Translations under genes and position numbers: made by a program
Notes under the pieces: model-generated
Seen by the model: only the letters and a program-made list of their open reading frames with translations
Database searches by the model: none
Told to the model about the DNA's origin: nothing
Assembly: GCA_035699705.1 (NCBI GenBank)
Contig: DASSPI010000165.1
Span: 1 to 30,476 of the forward strand
Source of the DNA: CANKHA01 sp035699705
GTDB lineage: Bacteria > Pseudomonadota > Alphaproteobacteria > Rhizobiales > Xanthobacteraceae
DNA: 30,476 nucleotides
Direction: 5' to 3'
Part shown: piece after piece, positions 1 through 7,196 of the stretch
How the letters are laid out: every line of letters begins with the position of its first letter
How positions within the stretch are numbered: position 1 is the first letter of the stretch

Positions 1-72
1 TGCGCTTTTAAGCCCCTTCAGCTGAGGCGCAAAAACCCTATGAAACATAGCCTTCCGTGAAAAAACTAAACG

Positions 73-245
73 ATGGGTGGGGCGGGTGTTCACAAGGGTT
101 CTATCCTTGAACCGGAGGGCAGCAGCTCAGTGAAAGAGGACTTTCCGCAGGCTTTGACACCACAGCGGTTCCCCGAGGAAAGCCCATCACACGCCGCGAA
201 TTGTCGGTCTAACGGGTTGTGGATTCGAAACCCTCATTCCGCCCA
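73..245 (+). ncRNA. Candidate structured small RNA, possibly 6S RNA
   Basis: This roughly 170-nt stretch has no convincing ORF but folds by eye into one long rod. GGGCGG (80-85) pairs with CCGCCC (239-244), AGGGTT (95-100) pairs with AACCCT (229-234), and an apical arm forms from GGACTTTCC (138-146) and GGAAAGCC (177-184). A competing local hairpin, GGTTC (97-101) with GAACC (109-113), could form inside the open region. A closed stem, a large internal bubble, an apical stem and an alternative bubble hairpin are the layout of 6S RNA, the RNA-polymerase-binding regulator, and the length also fits. The 5' segment TGTTCACAAG recalls TGTTCGCAAG in E. coli 6S as I remember it. Upstream genes lie outside the window, so the usual zapA neighbourhood cannot be tested. 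No clear promoter is visible. Identity is inference; the fold was done by hand. Confidence 0.45.
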
Positions 246-570
246 AAATTCTGCAACTCTGCAGGCAGCAATCCCGCCCCCTTTATTCCATTGATCGCCG
301 CTTGGCGCGTTGGCTCGTATCCCTGACGTGGGCCTTCGCCGCGGCGCGCGGAGAATGTGATTGTCCAGAGCCAGGGCAAGTCGCGCGGCGCGGCCTTTGA
401 CTTGAAAAATGCGCCCGACGTGCCCGCCGTCTTTCGACAGGACCGTGAAGAAACCGGGACTGTCTTCGCGGTACGGCTCGCTAAGGCGCGCCTATTCGGA
501 AACTCGCTTTGGGTTCTGTTCTCTGTCAAAATGGAACTGGGAGGCAGGACCAAAACCTAGGAGCTGTCCC
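246..570. other. Non-coding stretch before the secreted protein gene
   Basis: No recognisable gene is seen in these 325 nt. Short open frames exist on both strands but lack ribosome sites and resemble nothing known to me. The stretch should contain the promoter of the gene starting at 571, but I cannot pick a convincing -35/-10 pair. The only clear signal is the AGGAG ribosome-binding site at 559-563. Confidence 0.5.
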
Positions 571-1134
571 ATGAGGAATCATTTCACGTTTCGAAATGCC
601 GCCTTCTTTGCAGCGGGTGGTCTTGTTGCTGCATTATTCCTCGGCGGCGCCGCGCAAGCGATCACCGACACAGTGTTCAGATACAACACGGAGAGGATCG
701 GCAATTACGGCCTGTCCCCGACGGCGTTTGCGCCGGTCAACGACAACACCAGCTATAGCATATCCTGGACCGGCGAGCCCTTCCTGGAGATGTCAGGGGG
801 CGTCGGCTGCTTTACGACCGGCGTGAATCTGCCCCACGGCGCGAAGATGTCGAGCTTAATGGCCTGGTCCCGCAGCTTCCAAAACCCCCAGAACATCCAC
901 GTCTACCTGAGACGAACCAACCTGTCGGACGGGACGAGCCAGACCATCACGACTCTGAATTCAAACGATAAATCCGGCGTACGGAGGGCAATGACCGCAA
1001 ATTTGACCAGTTCAACGCTAAATGTCGTCAACAATTCCCAATACCTCTATTTCGTGGCCGTCTGCATTGACTACCTGTACGGCGAGTTCCACGGCGCGCG
1101 TATCACCTACACTTACACCAACGCGGGCGATTGA
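571..1134 (+). CDS. Small secreted protein of unknown function
   Basis: The gene encodes 187 residues. ATG 571 was chosen because AGGAG lies about 7 nt upstream and because this start gives a proper export signal: a basic N-terminus (MRNHFTFR), a hydrophobic stretch and an AQA-type cleavage site near residue 29. The open frame extends further upstream, but that part would precede the signal peptide. The mature part is about 158 residues, rich in Ser, Thr, Asn and Tyr, with two cysteines (in VGCF and VCIDY) that could pair after export. I recognise no domain; it looks like a beta-rich periplasmic or extracellular protein. Base composition is unlike the neighbours: hand counting gives roughly 45-48% GC for 961-1080, well below adjacent genes, which suggests acquisition by transfer or relaxed selection. 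It stands alone and converges on the DUF1491 gene. Confidence 0.7.
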   Translation: MRNHFTFRNAAFFAAGGLVAALFLGGAAQAITDTVFRYNTERIGNYGLSPTAFAPVNDNTSYSISWTGEPFLEMSGGVGCFTTGVNLPHGAKMSSLMAWSRSFQNPQNIHVYLRRTNLSDGTSQTITTLNSNDKSGVRRAMTANLTSSTLNVVNNSQYLYFVAVCIDYLYGEFHGARITYTYTNAGD

Positions 1135-1189
1135 AACTGCTGCTGCGGGTTATTCGCCGAGCCTTCCGTGTTTAGCGTCGAACGCGGGA

Positions 1190-1537
1190 CTATCGCACGA
1201 CGTGGTCGAGGAAATGCCGGCCGCTGCGATCCTCCACCTCCACGATCCAGACGTCCGGATCGAAGCGGATCTGGCGCGCCAGATAGGCCTCCGCATCCGC
1301 TTCAGGCGCGGGCTGCGCCGGCAGGCCGGGGCAGAAAGCGCGATCCGCCGGATGTGAATCGTCGAATGCGGTCTGCGGCGCCGGACCATAAATCTCGGCG
1401 GTGCCATCGAGCCGGTTGAGCTTGATGAAGATCGCGCCCGCTTCTTCGGCGCCGCGCCGGCGCACGGCTGCGAAAGCGCCCTCCGCCTGGCAGCGGCGGA
1501 TATAGGCGGCAACCCAGATCCCGGATTTCAGGCGCAT
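1190..1537 (-). CDS. DUF1491 family protein
   Basis: The protein has 115 residues, about the full length of the DUF1491 family. The start MRLKSGIWVAAYIRRC, the central GAIFIKLNRLDGTAEIYGPA and the C-terminal stretch around RFDPDVWIVEVEDRSG match the family as I remember it. It is a small soluble protein with no signal peptide and no known biochemical function; the family is largely confined to alphaproteobacteria. It lies downstream of the histidine kinase and peptidoglycan-binding genes on the same strand, separated from the latter by 96 nt, so it may be the last gene of that unit. Two other frames over the same bases are also open because of the high GC. This frame was chosen on family similarity. 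Confidence 0.85.
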   Translation of the reverse strand: MRLKSGIWVAAYIRRCQAEGAFAAVRRRGAEEAGAIFIKLNRLDGTAEIYGPAPQTAFDDSHPADRAFCPGLPAQPAPEADAEAYLARQIRFDPDVWIVEVEDRSGRHFLDHVVR

Positions 1538-1633
1538 CGGCGAGGTATGCCGTTATCGCGTCCGGCAGGCAACCGCGCGCGATCGGCAAAAATGGATACC
1601 GGTTTTGCGCCCGGATCGATCATGCGCGGCAGG

Positions 1634-2200
1634 TCAGAGCGGGCCGCCCTTCATCATGGAGAGCTCACGCGTCAGCCGCTCCGATATCTGGCCGGTGACC
1701 GGCAGCCTGTGCTCGCGCTCGAATTTCTCGATCGCCGCCCTGGTCTCCGGGCCGACGCTGCCGGTGGGCTTGATCTGGCCGTAACCGAATTCGGCCAGCG
1801 CCCGCTGCACGGCGGCGGTCCGGTTCGACGGTTCCAGCAATTCGGCAATGGGATCGGCACGGCTGTCGGCGCGTGGCGCGGCCGTGGTTCTCACCGGCGC
1901 AGCCGGCTGCGTCGCCGCCGGCAGGCGCGCGCTCGCTTGGGGCTTGGGCGGCGGCATCGGAATGCTGCCGGTCGTCGGCGCGGCCGGGCGCCCCACTTCC
2001 GTGAAGATCGGCGCGGGGTGCCGGCCGCTTTGCAGGAAGAGCGCATTGACCAGGATAAATCCCGTCCCCGCCACGGCCAGGCCGAGGCAGACGGCATCCT
2101 TCGGCCGGCGCGGCAGCCAGCCGCGGAAAAAACCGCACCGCGGCGCATCGTCGTCGATAACATCTCTGCGCGAGGAAGCGCGGTAAGTCGTGCTACGCAA
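1634..2200 (-). CDS. Membrane-anchored peptidoglycan-binding domain protein
   Basis: The protein has 188 residues. Residues 1-35 are basic and cytoplasmic, one transmembrane segment (DAVCLGLAVAGTGFILVNAL) follows, then a Pro/Ala-rich periplasmic linker. The last 60 or so residues form a PG_binding_1-type domain, visible as VQRALAEFGYGQIKPTGSVG followed by RAAIEKFEREHRLPVTG. Such domains bind cell-wall peptidoglycan; no catalytic domain is present. The start is a TTG at 2198-2200 inside the end of the kinase gene (the 8-nt overlap TTGCGTAG contains the kinase stop), which points to translational coupling. The context suggests the protein links the kinase to the cell wall or envelope state, but that is inference. 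No better ATG lies nearby. Confidence 0.8.
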   Translation of the reverse strand: MRSTTYRASSRRDVIDDDAPRCGFFRGWLPRRPKDAVCLGLAVAGTGFILVNALFLQSGRHPAPIFTEVGRPAAPTTGSIPMPPPKPQASARLPAATQPAAPVRTTAAPRADSRADPIAELLEPSNRTAAVQRALAEFGYGQIKPTGSVGPETRAAIEKFEREHRLPVTGQISERLTRELSMMKGGPL

Positions 2201-4055
2201 TTTTCTTCACCCGGTAATCAACTGCGATTGGTTCGATGAGAGCCGGCGAAACGGCGCGCGGCGGCTCGGGCTTGTGTACAGGCTCGCCGTCGACCGGAAG
2301 GCGCACGATCACCCGGGTGCCTTTGCCGACACGGCTGCGGATATCGATCTCGCCGGCATGCAATTTCACCAGGCCTTTGACAATGGACAGACCGAGCCCG
2401 GTGCCTTCATGCCGCCGGTCGTAGCACGCTCCCGCCTGGAAGAAGGGCTCGCCGAGGCGCGGCAGATCCGCCGCCGCAATGCCGGCCCCGGTATCCGCCA
2501 CCTCGAATACGACGAAGGCGCCTTCGCGGGCCGCCTTGACGCTGATGCGGCCGCCGCGCTCGGTAAATTTGATCGCATTGGAGAGCAGGTTCAGCAGGAT
2601 CTGATTCATCGCGCGCTTATCGGCGAGGATTTCCGGCATCTCCGCTTCGATCCGCCGTTCCAGCGCGATGCCGGCCTGGCTCGCCTTCAGCGCCATCAGG
2701 TCGCAGCAACCGGCGACGGCCTGCGCCGGCGCAAAGGGCTCGCGCGTGATCTCGAAACTTCCGGCCTCGATCTTCGACATATCCAGAATGCCGTTGACGA
2801 TCGAAAGCAGGTGACGTCCGGACTCGTTGATCAGCTGTGCATATTCCTCCCGGCGCGCGGCATCGAGCGTCACCGGCGCCTGCTGCGCCAACATTTCGGA
2901 AAATCCGATAATGACATTGAGCGGCGTACGCAGCTCGTGGCTCATGGTGGCGACGAAGCGCGACTTGGCGGCGCTGGCGCGCTCGGCTTCCGCGCGCGCC
3001 TCCGCCAAGGCCTGTTCCTGCGCCTTGCGCCCGCTGATGTCGCGCAGGAACGCAACAACATCGCGCGGCTCGTCGCCTCTTTCGTTCGCCGCCGCCTCGA
3101 TCGGGCGGCAGCGCATCTCGACCCAGAGGAACTGGATTTCACCCGGCCGGGCGTCGTGCGGCGCGCCGCGCCGCACCCGGAACTCCACCGTCGCGATCGT
3201 CCCGTCGGCCGCGGCTTCCGCCAGCGCCGTCAGGTAGGCCGGGCGATCCGCCACATGCACCCGATCGAACAGGCCATGACCCATCAGCTCGCGTGTTTTG
3301 ACGCCGAACAGCGGCTCCGCCGCGGGCGAGATCGACAATACTGCGCCGTGGCGGCCGTGACGGCTAATGACGTCGGTCATGTGGCGGAGGAGCAGGTGGT
3401 AGCCGTCATCTTCGGTGCAGCGGAGCCAGAAGCTGGTGCGCGCGAGCGCTTCCCCGCCAAGCGCGACACCGCTGGCATAGAGAGCGGCGGATATGATGCC
3501 CAAAGCCGCCAGCATCGGGCCATCCGCCACGTCGATCCCGGGCAGGAGCTTGGCGATGCCGAGGACAAACAATAAAGCGATGGCGCCGAGCGCAAATATC
3601 GCCGCCGCGGCGACCACCCGGCGGGAGGCCGACAGCGCGGCCTCGAGCGGCACGATCACCAGCCAGACCGCCGCGAATGAAGCAAGCCCGCCGCTGTTGA
3701 AAGCCACGGCCGTCACCAAGCCGGTGAGCGCGAACGAGGACAGCATATGCGCGCCCTCGTAATGGCCGGTGCGCGAAAGGAAATAGGCGACCAGGATCGG
3801 CGCGACCAGCCAGGCGACGATCACGATCTCGATCGCGCTCGGAATCCCCCGCATGGTGAGATAAAGCGGAAACGCCGCCAGCGCCGCGAAGCTGCCGAGC
3901 AGCCGCGGCGCGATGAAGGCGCGGTGCCGCGCCGCCGCCAAGGCATCCTGACGCGCTGTCGGATGCACCAATGCATCGATGTAGTCGCGTACGGGCGCGA
4001 GGATGTTCACGATTCCCAGGCACGCCTGTGGACCAGACGCGCTCCCCTTATTCAC
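2193..4055 (-). CDS. Membrane sensor histidine kinase, DivJ/PleC-type
   Basis: Up to 620 residues. The N-terminal half has about six hydrophobic membrane segments (between residues 50 and 200), followed by a PAS-like sensor region (about 215-340), a short coiled coil rich in Ala/Glu, and a HisKA domain with phospho-acceptor His373 in SHELRTPLN. The C-terminal HATPase_c domain shows the N box (NLLSNAIKF), DTGAGI and GTGLGLSIVKGL. No receiver domain is attached, so a separate response regulator is needed. The catalytic part resembles the DivJ/PleC/PdhS kinases that phosphorylate DivK or PleD in alphaproteobacterial cell-cycle control; specific orthology is not established. The first possible start is GTG 4055; GTG 4010 (VNILAPVRDY) is an alternative and neither has a good ribosome site. 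The stop overlaps the downstream peptidoglycan-binding gene. Confidence 0.9.
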   Translation of the reverse strand: MNKGSASGPQACLGIVNILAPVRDYIDALVHPTARQDALAAARHRAFIAPRLLGSFAALAAFPLYLTMRGIPSAIEIVIVAWLVAPILVAYFLSRTGHYEGAHMLSSFALTGLVTAVAFNSGGLASFAAVWLVIVPLEAALSASRRVVAAAAIFALGAIALLFVLGIAKLLPGIDVADGPMLAALGIISAALYASGVALGGEALARTSFWLRCTEDDGYHLLLRHMTDVISRHGRHGAVLSISPAAEPLFGVKTRELMGHGLFDRVHVADRPAYLTALAEAAADGTIATVEFRVRRGAPHDARPGEIQFLWVEMRCRPIEAAANERGDEPRDVVAFLRDISGRKAQEQALAEARAEAERASAAKSRFVATMSHELRTPLNVIIGFSEMLAQQAPVTLDAARREEYAQLINESGRHLLSIVNGILDMSKIEAGSFEITREPFAPAQAVAGCCDLMALKASQAGIALERRIEAEMPEILADKRAMNQILLNLLSNAIKFTERGGRISVKAAREGAFVVFEVADTGAGIAAADLPRLGEPFFQAGACYDRRHEGTGLGLSIVKGLVKLHAGEIDIRSRVGKGTRVIVRLPVDGEPVHKPEPPRAVSPALIEPIAVDYRVKKIA

Positions 4056-4394
4056 GCGGGATCGTGTCAGAGGCCACTTAAATCAAAGCTAAAAGCCTGC
4101 CGCCGGATCACGGTCTTCGGCGCGGTATCCCGCCGGAACGGTGCAGAACCGGCGCTATTTCATCGGCATGGTGAATGGTCTCTTGCCGACCGGAACGCCG
4201 CGCGCCCACCCCGCGGAATCCCCCGGGATTCCAAGACTTTTGGCCGATGTGTCGAATTTTACGCAAATCTGCGGCTTATTCGCCTCGAATATGGGCAAAA
4301 ACCAACTCTGCCGCGGAACCGGCGCTTCAAGGCTTCCTGTTAGGTTTCAACTCAAATGCGCTGAAAAAAGCGCCTACGAGCCAAAGGGAAGGCC
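4056..4394. other. Divergent intergenic region between kinase and DUF5330 genes
   Basis: These 339 nt separate two divergent genes and must contain both promoters. No gene is recognisable. GGAAC occurs three times (near 4136, 4195 and 4315), but none is followed at 16-17 nt by the GTT expected of an EcfG-type promoter; the best, at 4315, has an 18-nt spacer to TGTT. A small hairpin GCGC-TGAAAAAA-GCGC lies near 4360, just before the DUF5330 ribosome site. Confidence 0.4.
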
Positions 4395-4808
4395 ATGTTT
4401 TTTCTCATTCGCGCGGCATTTTGGCTGAGCATCGTCATTATCCTGCTGCCGACCGGATCGCAGCAGCCGAAATCGGTGCCGACCATCGAAACCGCGGAGG
4501 CGGTGTCCGCCGCGTCGGCGGCGGTATCCGACATGCGGCAATTCTGCGCGCGCCAGCCGGAAGCCTGCACGGTCGGCTCACAGGCGGCGGTGGCCTTCGG
4601 TTACAAGGCGCAGGCCGGCGCGAAGATGCTGTATGATTTCCTGACCGATGCCCTGGCCCCGGTGGAGACCGGCTCGGTCACTGCGGCCAGCACGCGCAAG
4701 CGCGAAGCGAGCGCAAAGTCGCAGGACACGCTCTTGCCGGCCGATCTCACGCCGGCCTGGCGCGGCCCGCTCCCCAAGCCCGATCCGCGCGGCAAGCACT
4801 CCGCCTAG
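4395..4808 (+). CDS. DUF5330 family exported or membrane-anchored protein
   Basis: The protein has 137 residues. A single hydrophobic N-terminal segment (residues 5-20) is either an uncleaved anchor or a signal peptide. The next region contains a conserved-looking motif with two cysteines, MRQFCARQPEACTVG (Cys51 and Cys58), then AFGYKAQAGAKMLYDFL, and a basic, proline-containing tail. This arrangement matches DUF5330, an alphaproteobacterial family of unknown function. The Cys pair could form a disulphide in the periplasm. ATG 4395 is preceded by AAGGGAAGG. The next gene, sufE, is 129 nt downstream with its own -10-like sequence, so the two need not be one transcript. Confidence 0.8.
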   Translation: MFFLIRAAFWLSIVIILLPTGSQQPKSVPTIETAEAVSAASAAVSDMRQFCARQPEACTVGSQAAVAFGYKAQAGAKMLYDFLTDALAPVETGSVTAASTRKREASAKSQDTLLPADLTPAWRGPLPKPDPRGKHSA

Positions 4809-4902
4809 ACTCGGCCTTTCCTCGAATTCCCGCTGTCTGAGCCCGGTTTCGAGGGCTTCCTGACCGGCACTTTTTTCCGGCGCCGGCGCTGCACGCACTC
4901 TA

Positions 4903-4908
4903 TATAAT
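4903..4908 (+). promoter_or_regulatory. Consensus -10 hexamer upstream of sufE
   Basis: TATAAT lies 29 nt upstream of the sufE start codon, a reasonable place for a housekeeping-sigma promoter in otherwise GC-rich DNA. No good -35 hexamer is seen 16-18 nt upstream, so the assignment is tentative. Confidence 0.35.
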
Positions 4909-4937
4909 GTCCAGCCACTATTTGTTTGCAGCCGGAC

Positions 4938-5372
4938 ATGCCAGTGACGATAAACGAGATCACAGAGAATTTTTCGCTCCTCGATGACTGGGATGACCGC
5001 TACCGCTATGTCATCGAGCTCGGGCGCAGCCTGCCGCCGTTTCCGGAAGAGGCGCGCACCGAGAGCAATAAAGTGCAGGGCTGCTCCAGCCAGGTGTGGC
5101 TGACCACCCGGATGCAGCCGAACGGCGCGCATGGGCCGGTGCTGACCTTCCTCGCCGACAGCGACGCGCATATCGTGCGCGGGCTGATTGCCATCCTGTT
5201 CGCGCTCTATTCCGGCAAGCCGGCACGCGACATTCTCTCCATCGATGCGCTGCGGGTGTTCGACCGGCTCGGCCTGCGCGAGAATCTCACGCCGCAGCGC
5301 TCGAACGGGCTGCGCTCCATGGTCGAACGCATCCGCTCCGAAGCCAATGCCGCGCTCGCGGCGGTTCACTAG
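4938..5372 (+). CDS. sufE: SufE family cysteine desulfurase sulfur acceptor
   Basis: The protein has 144 residues, the usual SufE length (about 140). SufE takes persulfide sulfur from the desulfurase SufS and passes it to the SufBCD scaffold for Fe-S cluster assembly in the cytoplasm. The N-terminus TINEITENFSLLDDWDDRY, the acceptor cysteine Cys49 in NKVQGCSSQVW, and the C-terminal helix with LGLRENLTPQRSNGL are family signatures. ATG 4938 was preferred over an in-frame TTG at 4926 because family members begin just before this point; no strong ribosome site precedes either. No other suf gene is nearby, which is common for the stand-alone sufE of alphaproteobacteria. It converges on mucR across a palindromic repeat. 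Confidence 0.92.
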   Translation: MPVTINEITENFSLLDDWDDRYRYVIELGRSLPPFPEEARTESNKVQGCSSQVWLTTRMQPNGAHGPVLTFLADSDAHIVRGLIAILFALYSGKPARDILSIDALRVFDRLGLRENLTPQRSNGLRSMVERIRSEANAALAAVH

Positions 5373-5384
5373 CGCGCACCTCCC

Positions 5385-5462
5385 GCGTCATGCCCGCGAA
5401 GGCGGGCATCCAGTAAACGCTGCCTTTCGTACTGGATCGTCCGCCTACGCGGACGACGACGG
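5385..5462. repeat. Bow-tie palindromic intergenic repeat (REP-like)
   Basis: Two hairpins sit either side of a short inverted pair: ATGCCCGC-GAAG-GCGGGCAT (5390-5409), CCAGTA...TACTGG (5410-5435) and GTCCGC-CTAC-GCGGAC (5439-5454). Elements of the type CATGCCCGCGAAGGCGGGCAT followed by CCAGTA are very common intergenic repeats in Bradyrhizobium-like and other proteobacteria. This copy lies between the convergent ends of sufE and mucR, where its hairpins may also end transcription from both sides. The right half has diverged from the left (GTCCGC in place of GCCCGC). Confidence 0.85.
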
Positions 5463-5486
5463 CAAGCAAGTTCTGCGAGGTGAAAA

Positions 5487-5903
5487 CTACTTCCGCCGGC
5501 GGCGCTGCTGGCCAAGCCCCATGTCCTTGGCGAGCTTAGAGCGCGCCGCGGCATAGTTCGGCGCCACCATCGGATAATCCGGCGGCAGGGCCCATTTTTC
5601 GCGATACTGCTCGGGCGTCATGTTGTACTGCGTGCGCAGATGGCGCTTGAGCGACTTGAATTTCTTTCCGTCTTCCAGACAGACGAGGTGGTCGGGCGTG
5701 ATCGACTTCTTCGGCGATACCGCCGGTTTCAGCGGCTCGGCCGGCTGTTCCTTCGCGCCCGAGGAAACCCGCAGCAGCGCGGAATGGACCTGATTGATCA
5801 GGGCCGGGATGTCGCCCGCCGCGACCGAATTGTTGCTCACGAAGGCGGACACAATACTGGCCGTGAGCTCGATGAAATTGCTGTTCCCCGGATTGTCGGC
5901 CAT
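5487..5903 (-). CDS. mucR: MucR/Ros-family transcriptional regulator
   Basis: The protein has 138 residues. The C-terminal half carries the Ros/MucR zinc-finger-like DNA-binding domain: LVCLEDGKKFKSLKRHL, then NMTPEQYREKWALPPDYPMV and ARSKLAKDMGLG. MucR proteins are global regulators of exopolysaccharide, motility and cell-cycle genes in Rhizobiales and bind AT-rich DNA. The N-terminal 50 residues match the oligomerising region of the family. The Ros ligand set C-x2-C-x9-H-x4-H reads here as Cys75, Asp78, His88 and Tyr93, and the His often found at position 92 (HLRTHY) is Gln. Zinc binding is therefore doubtful, as is known for some Mesorhizobium members of the family. ATG 5903 has AGGAA 7-8 nt upstream. 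Confidence 0.92.
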   Translation of the reverse strand: MADNPGNSNFIELTASIVSAFVSNNSVAAGDIPALINQVHSALLRVSSGAKEQPAEPLKPAVSPKKSITPDHLVCLEDGKKFKSLKRHLRTQYNMTPEQYREKWALPPDYPMVAPNYAAARSKLAKDMGLGQQRRRRK

Positions 5904-6069
5904 GCCCGTTCCTGCCCGTAAGCGGACGCGACAATCGGCCCGCGTCTTGCCGCGACCCGGCGTGCCGGCGCGCGGCGATCAAAAGTCTAGATTGATGAAG
6001 TTATTGGCGCTCTTCTGCCGGCGCAAGAGCAACTTGGCGCCGTTACTGAGTTATCCAGTATTCCAGCAG

Positions 6070-6999
6070 TTATGCGGAAGATTTTTCCAGATGCGCGCGC
6101 AATTCGGTAATGGAGGCGAACCGCATGGTGCCCTCCGGCATCTCCGCTTCGATCGATCCGTCCGAATAGAGCGTATAGGCCATGCCATCGACCACGCCCG
6201 ACTTCAGGATGGAAATCGCGTAAGGCTCGGGGGGCTCCGGTGGCTGCTCCTCCTGCTGCTCCTGCTGCTCTTCCAGCCGGGGCTCTTCCGCCGGCTGCTG
6301 GTATTCCGCCGCTTCAGCTTGCGGCCGCGATTGCGCCGGCTCGGCGGCGGAATCCCTGCGCGGCTCGGGCGGCCACAGGGATTCGAACATGTCATCCTGT
6401 TTGGCGGTCTCGGCCGCGGCGGCAGGAGGCGCGTTCTGCAACTCGACCTCGAGACGGGAGAAAGCGGTGGCCAGCAAGCCCTCCGCCAATTCGTCCTTTT
6501 CATCACGCGCGGCGGCAAAACGCGGCTCGGCCCGCGGCGACAATGGCGCCTCGTCGGGTTCCCGTGCGAGGCGGGGCTCCGGCGTGGCGCGAACGGGCGG
6601 CGCCCGGTCGAGCTGATCTTCCGTGGCGGCGAGCGAGGGCGCGATGTCCAGCCGCGGCTCGGGCATCGCCGGCGCAGGCGCGCGACGGCGCGGCTCGGGT
6701 TTCTGCGGGAATGGGACGCGGGGCGCGGCCGGCGGCGCCCCGCTGGCTACCGGCTCGAACAGATGATCGCCGCGCGGCATCTGGCCGACAGGGCGCGCCA
6801 TGAGGCTTTCCGCGATCCGGCGCAGCTGCCGCACGGCCTCCGACACGCCGATCAGGATCAGGCCGCCGACAAAGGCGGCCGTACCCGCGATGATCAGGGT
6901 ATTGCCGAGGCCGAACTCGTTGATCGGAATGCCGAAGGCGAGCATGCCCGCGCCGGCCAGCGTCACCAATACGCCGAGTACCAATAGGCTCAAATACAT
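6070..6999 (-). CDS. Proline/glutamate-rich membrane protein of unknown function
   Basis: The protein has 309 residues in three parts. Residues 1-60 hold two transmembrane segments (about 3-23 and 34-53). Residues 60-255 form a low-complexity Pro/Ala/Arg/Glu-rich linker, becoming strongly acidic with Glu-Gln runs just before the end. The last 50 residues are well ordered (YAISILKSGVVDGMAYTLYS, then MRFASITELRAHL). The C-terminal part reads as a small folded domain held on a long flexible tether. The linker is expected to be poorly conserved and the two ends conserved. I recognise no named domain. The DNA of the linker is extremely GC-rich, so several other frames are open across it. It lies between mucR and the urate-oxidase-like gene with gaps of 166 and 197 nt, so it is probably its own unit. 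Confidence 0.75.
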   Translation of the reverse strand: MYLSLLVLGVLVTLAGAGMLAFGIPINEFGLGNTLIIAGTAAFVGGLILIGVSEAVRQLRRIAESLMARPVGQMPRGDHLFEPVASGAPPAAPRVPFPQKPEPRRRAPAPAMPEPRLDIAPSLAATEDQLDRAPPVRATPEPRLAREPDEAPLSPRAEPRFAAARDEKDELAEGLLATAFSRLEVELQNAPPAAAAETAKQDDMFESLWPPEPRRDSAAEPAQSRPQAEAAEYQQPAEEPRLEEQQEQQEEQPPEPPEPYAISILKSGVVDGMAYTLYSDGSIEAEMPEGTMRFASITELRAHLEKSSA

Positions 7000-7196
7000 A
7001 GGCGCCGTCCGTTCCGTTCAGGATGCCTTTGGCCACCGGAACCCAGCTTTATGGCCACGGGATGGCCGCCCCTGAAACTTACGCCGCCTTCCGTACCGGC
7101 GATCAACGTTAGGGTTGCGGCGCTGCGGTAAAAGGGTACTGGGGCGCCCTCCATCCGGAGGACGCCCGGCTCCATCGCCGGCCGGCGGAGCAGTTG

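Noticed and set aside
73..245. A tRNA or tmRNA gene suggested by GGATTCGAAACCC near 220-233
   Set aside because: No matching acceptor stem, D arm or anticodon arm can be drawn, and there is no CCA or tag-peptide frame. The long rod fold suits another RNA class better.
357..560. Short plus-strand open frame with a GTG start
   Set aside because: No ribosome site, no recognisable similarity, and a competing open frame on the other strand. Treated as non-coding.
2190..3575. 461-residue open frame on the plus strand across the kinase gene
   Set aside because: It is antisense to a kinase with intact HisKA and HATPase motifs and contains only Arg/Ala/His-rich low-complexity sequence. A high-GC shadow.
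4315..4341. EcfG-type promoter (GGAAC...TGTT) before the DUF5330 gene
   Set aside because: The spacer is 18 nt and the first base of the -10 element is off consensus; too weak to list.
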